From positions 992,001 to 1,056,000 of the forward strand of contig CAVWNR010000009.1 in the NCBI GenBank assembly GCA_963756525.1: a DNA stretch of 64,000 nucleotides, given 5' to 3'. The DNA comes from CAVWNR01 sp963756525 (GTDB lineage Bacteria > Actinomycetota > Actinomycetes > Mycobacteriales > Jatrophihabitantaceae). The notes below the pieces were generated by a model. The model was not told where the DNA came from. It saw nothing but the letters and a program-made list of their open reading frames with translations, and ran no database searches. The stretch's first letter is position 1. Each line of letters opens with the position of its first letter. A program made the translations under genes and the position numbers. This document shows, piece by piece, positions 61,697 through 64,000 of this stretch.

Positions 61697-62458
61697 ATGG
61701 AACGCTTCCAAGGCAAACGGGTGATCATCACCGGAGCGGCGTCCGGGATGGGGCGGGCAACCGCCGCCCGACTGCTGTCCGAAGGTGCCGTCGTGTTCGG
61801 CGTCGACCGCAGCGCCGACGGCCTGGCCGAGACCAGCGCCGAGACCCGCGCCGTCATCGGCTCGGATGCCGATCGTTTCATCGGCCACGTCGCCGATGTC
61901 TCCGACGAACCCGCGGTGATCGCGACCGTCGAGGCAGCGGAAGACCAGCTGGGTGGGGTCGACGTGCTCGCCAACGTGGCCGGCATCCAGCGCACGACGC
62001 CGCTCGCGACCATCACCGCGGCCGACATGTTGGAGCTGTTCTCGGTCAACACGCTCGGTACGCTGCTCTTCTGCCGCGAGGTCGCTCCTCACCTGCCCGA
62101 CAAGACCGGTGTCATCGTGAACGTCGCGTCGACCTCGGGCTCGAAGGGCTACCCGTACATGTCCGCCTACGCGGCGAGCAAAGGTGCGGTGCTGGCGTTG
62201 ACGCAGACCCTGGCCGCAGAGCTCGCACCGCGCGGCATCCGAGTCGTCGCCATCTCGCCGGGCACGGTGCAGACCCCGCTCACGGCCAACGTGCGATTCC
62301 CTGCGGGCGCCGACCGCAGCTACTACGCCCGCGTGCTGCCGCTGATGGAGGTCGGCCGGCCGGAAGACATCGCGGGCGCCATCGCCTTCGCGGCGTCCGC
62401 TGACGGCAAGTACTGGACGGGATCGGAGCTGCGCATCGACGGCGGCGCGCACATCTGA
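61697..62458 (+). CDS. SDR-family oxidoreductase divergent from kstD
   Basis: 253 residues from ATG 61697 (GAGGTGAG upstream). TGAASGMGRAT nucleotide loop, NVAGIQRT, Ser in NVASTSGS, Tyr/Lys in YAASKGAVLAL and IDGGAHI at the end. Divergent from kstD, and the pair is duplicated (relic at 12486-12996), so a steroid substrate such as a 3-, 7- or 17-hydroxyl is plausible. It converges with hsaB, 9 bases apart. Confidence 0.86.
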   Translation: MERFQGKRVIITGAASGMGRATAARLLSEGAVVFGVDRSADGLAETSAETRAVIGSDADRFIGHVADVSDEPAVIATVEAAEDQLGGVDVLANVAGIQRTTPLATITAADMLELFSVNTLGTLLFCREVAPHLPDKTGVIVNVASTSGSKGYPYMSAYAASKGAVLALTQTLAAELAPRGIRVVAISPGTVQTPLTANVRFPAGADRSYYARVLPLMEVGRPEDIAGAIAFAASADGKYWTGSELRIDGGAHI

Positions 62459-62467
62459 ACCGCGCGA

Positions 62468-63013
62468 TCAGCCCCAGTGGTCGCCCCAGCCCCATACGTA
62501 CGGCACGGACAGCCTCGGATCCGGTTCGGGGTCCAGGCTGAACGACGCACGGAAGAACACCATTGGGCGCACGTCGTCGCGTACGTGCTCGACGGCCTGC
62601 ACCTCACCGATGACCACGTCATGATCGCCCGCCACGTGCACGTTCACGACGTCGGCGTGCACCCGGAGCAGGACGTCTCTAAGCGCAGGGCAGCCCCAGG
62701 CCGACGTCTCGCATTCCAGCTCGTCGAACCGACGGCCGAGGCTGGAGCCGAACCGCGTGCACAGCTCGCCCTGATCCTCGGCGAGGACGTTCACGCAGAA
62801 GTGGCCTGAGCGCCGGATGCGGGGCCACGACCGGCCACGGTGGTCGGCGCAGAACAGCACGAGCGGCGGTTGCAGCGAGACCGACGCGACGGACTGGCAG
62901 GCGAAACCGAGTGGCTCCCCGGCGTACGAACCTGTGACCACCGCGACGCCGGTGGCGAAGTTGCCCATCGCGCGGCGGAACTCGAGTTGCGAGATCGGCG
63001 GCGCGGCCTGCAT
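62468..63013 (-). CDS. hsaB: HsaB-like flavin reductase
   Basis: 181 residues from ATG 63013. FATGVAVVTGSYAGEPLGFACQ, SVSLQPPLVLFCADHRGRSW and SGHFCVNVLAEDQGELCTRFGS are the flavin reductase-like FMN-binding motifs of HsaB; GDHDVVIGEV closes the fold. It supplies reduced flavin to HsaA. Divergent from hsaD with 147 bases between, so both may share a promoter region, while hsaA and hsaC are at the other end of the window. The start has a weak ribosome site. Confidence 0.87.
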   Translation of the reverse strand: MQAAPPISQLEFRRAMGNFATGVAVVTGSYAGEPLGFACQSVASVSLQPPLVLFCADHRGRSWPRIRRSGHFCVNVLAEDQGELCTRFGSSLGRRFDELECETSAWGCPALRDVLLRVHADVVNVHVAGDHDVVIGEVQAVEHVRDDVRPMVFFRASFSLDPEPDPRLSVPYVWGWGDHWG

Positions 63014-63160
63014 ACGCGTACCGTAGGCGCGCCCATCCCGCCGGGTATCGATGCTCCCAACCAGCGGTATCGCGACAAATGCCCCGTCCCGGTGGTCGGG
63101 ACGCCCCGCCTCCCCCACCCGGACCGTCAATAGCGTCACAACCAGGGGAAAGGATCGGTG

Positions 63161-64000
63161 ATGGGTGCCCCGCTCGATCGGGAATCGACGCTTCGGCAAC
63201 TGCCCACGGAGTGCGGCGTCCTGCGCTACCACGAAGCCGGCAGCGGTCCACCGCTTGTGCTGCTGCACGGGTCGGGTCCGGGCGTCACCGGATGGCAGAA
63301 CTATCGCGGAGTCCTGCCGGACTTCGCGGAGCACTTCCGCTGTTTGGTCCTCGAGTTCCCCGGCTTCGGCGTCAGCGACTCGACGCCCGGGCATCCGATG
63401 GCCACCGCCGGGTCGGCTGTCTTGCGGTTGCTCGACGGCTTGCACATCGACAGTGTGCGGGTGATCGGCAACTCGATGGGCGGGATCGTCGCGGCCAACC
63501 TCGCGATCGCGACGCCGGAGCGCTTCACCCGCCTGGTGACCATCGGCGGCGTCGGCCTGCCGCTGTTCAGCCCGGCGCCCGCCGAGGGTCTGAACCTGCT
63601 GACCGCCTTCGTTGCAGAGCCGACCCGGCAACGCCTGGTCGAGTGGCTGCACGCGATGGTCTATGACCACAGCCTGGTAACCGAGGATCTCATCGAGGAG
63701 CGGTGGGCGCTCGCCACGGAGCCCGACGCCTTGGCCACCGCGCGCGCGATGTACTCGCGGGAGGCATTTTCGGCTCGGCAGCAGGCGGCCGACACGGCCG
63801 CGGTCCCGCCCTACTGGGCGATGCTGCACAAGCTGCGCGCCCCGACGCTGCTTACCTGGGGCCGTGACGACCGGGTCAGCCCGCTGGACACCGCCATCCT
63901 GCCGATGCGGACGATCCGGCACGCGGAGCTGCACGTCTTCCCCAACTGCGGGCACTGGACGATGTTCGAGCAGCGCGAGGCGTTCGTCGCCACCGTGCTT
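63161..64000 (+). CDS. hsaD: HsaD-like meta-cleavage product hydrolase (3' end outside window)
   Basis: 280 codons are open to the window edge without stop; the family is about 290 residues, so almost complete. ATG 63161 with GGGGAAAGG upstream. Alpha/beta hydrolase motifs: oxyanion LLHGSGPG, nucleophile Ser105 in GNSMGG, Asp237 (GRDDRVSPLD) and His265 (CGHWTMFEQ). HsaD hydrolyses 4,9-DSHA, the product of HsaC, to a dienoate and the ring-C/D propionate HIP. Divergent from hsaB. Confidence 0.9.
   Translation, partial: MGAPLDRESTLRQLPTECGVLRYHEAGSGPPLVLLHGSGPGVTGWQNYRGVLPDFAEHFRCLVLEFPGFGVSDSTPGHPMATAGSAVLRLLDGLHIDSVRVIGNSMGGIVAANLAIATPERFTRLVTIGGVGLPLFSPAPAEGLNLLTAFVAEPTRQRLVEWLHAMVYDHSLVTEDLIEERWALATEPDALATARAMYSREAFSARQQAADTAAVPPYWAMLHKLRAPTLLTWGRDDRVSPLDTAILPMRTIRHAELHVFPNCGHWTMFEQREAFVATVL

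Noticed and set aside
1..64000. CRISPR arrays, rRNA and tRNA genes
   Set aside because: No regularly spaced short repeats and no cloverleaf or rRNA-like stretch noticed on either strand.

Overview
The window is high-GC DNA with GTG/ATG/TTG starts, very short intergenic gaps, many 4-base ATGA/GTGA gene overlaps, several luciferase-like (F420-type) oxidoreductases and a PlsC-WS/DGAT pair. All of this points to an actinomycete (Mycobacteriales, Frankiales or a relative). I cannot name a genus from sequence alone. No rRNA, tRNA, CRISPR array or recognisable insertion sequence was seen.

The dominant theme is aerobic sterol/steroid catabolism. Ring degradation is covered by KshA (18.6-19.8 kb), KstD (60.0-61.6 kb), HsaA and HsaC (2.1-4.2 kb), and HsaB and HsaD (62.5-64 kb, HsaD running off the end). 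Side-chain removal is covered by an acyl-CoA synthetase, paired FadE-type dehydrogenases (37.0-39.3 kb), a two-domain dehydrogenase, thiolases, an Hsd4A-like SDR and MaoC hydratases, and a ChsH1 / split ChsH2 / Ltp2 set (44.8-47.4 kb). A branched-chain-amino-acid-type ABC transporter (52.9-58.3 kb) with a fused permease and a Cys-rich lipoprotein receptor may import the substrate; no Mce genes are visible.

Region by region: 0-4.2 kb holds a partial LLM gene, an SDR, an IclR regulator, hsaA and hsaC. 4.2-18.6 kb is a rearranged zone with two GNAT-TetR-flavoprotein modules sharing a 2,122-bp perfect repeat. Between them lie decayed copies of genes that are intact elsewhere in the window (thioesterase-amidase-LLM from 30-33 kb; KstD/small Cys protein/SDR from 59.6-62.5 kb), a secreted lipase, a trehalase-like GH15 enzyme and a dead ABC ATPase. 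18.6-25.2 kb holds kshA, the PlsC and WS/DGAT lipid genes and an old-yellow-enzyme flavoprotein. 25.3-34.2 kb holds FadD, NTF2, SDR, esterase, EthD, LLM, amidase, thioesterase and MaoC. 34.3-47.4 kb is the large side-chain operon, including an unexpected DegT-family protein with His in place of the PLP lysine. 47.5-51 kb holds plsB and gpsA; 51-52.6 kb two SDRs; 52.6-58.3 kb the transporter; 58.5-64 kb a thiolase, kstD and hsaB/hsaD.

Four promoters (IclR, kshA, the Hsd4A-like SDR, and the thiolase at 58.5 kb) share a 16-bp partly palindromic motif resembling a degenerate KstR box, suggesting one regulon. The combined picture is import, side-chain beta-oxidation and ring opening of a steroid, with acyl-lipid synthesis genes alongside that could store the released acyl-CoA.
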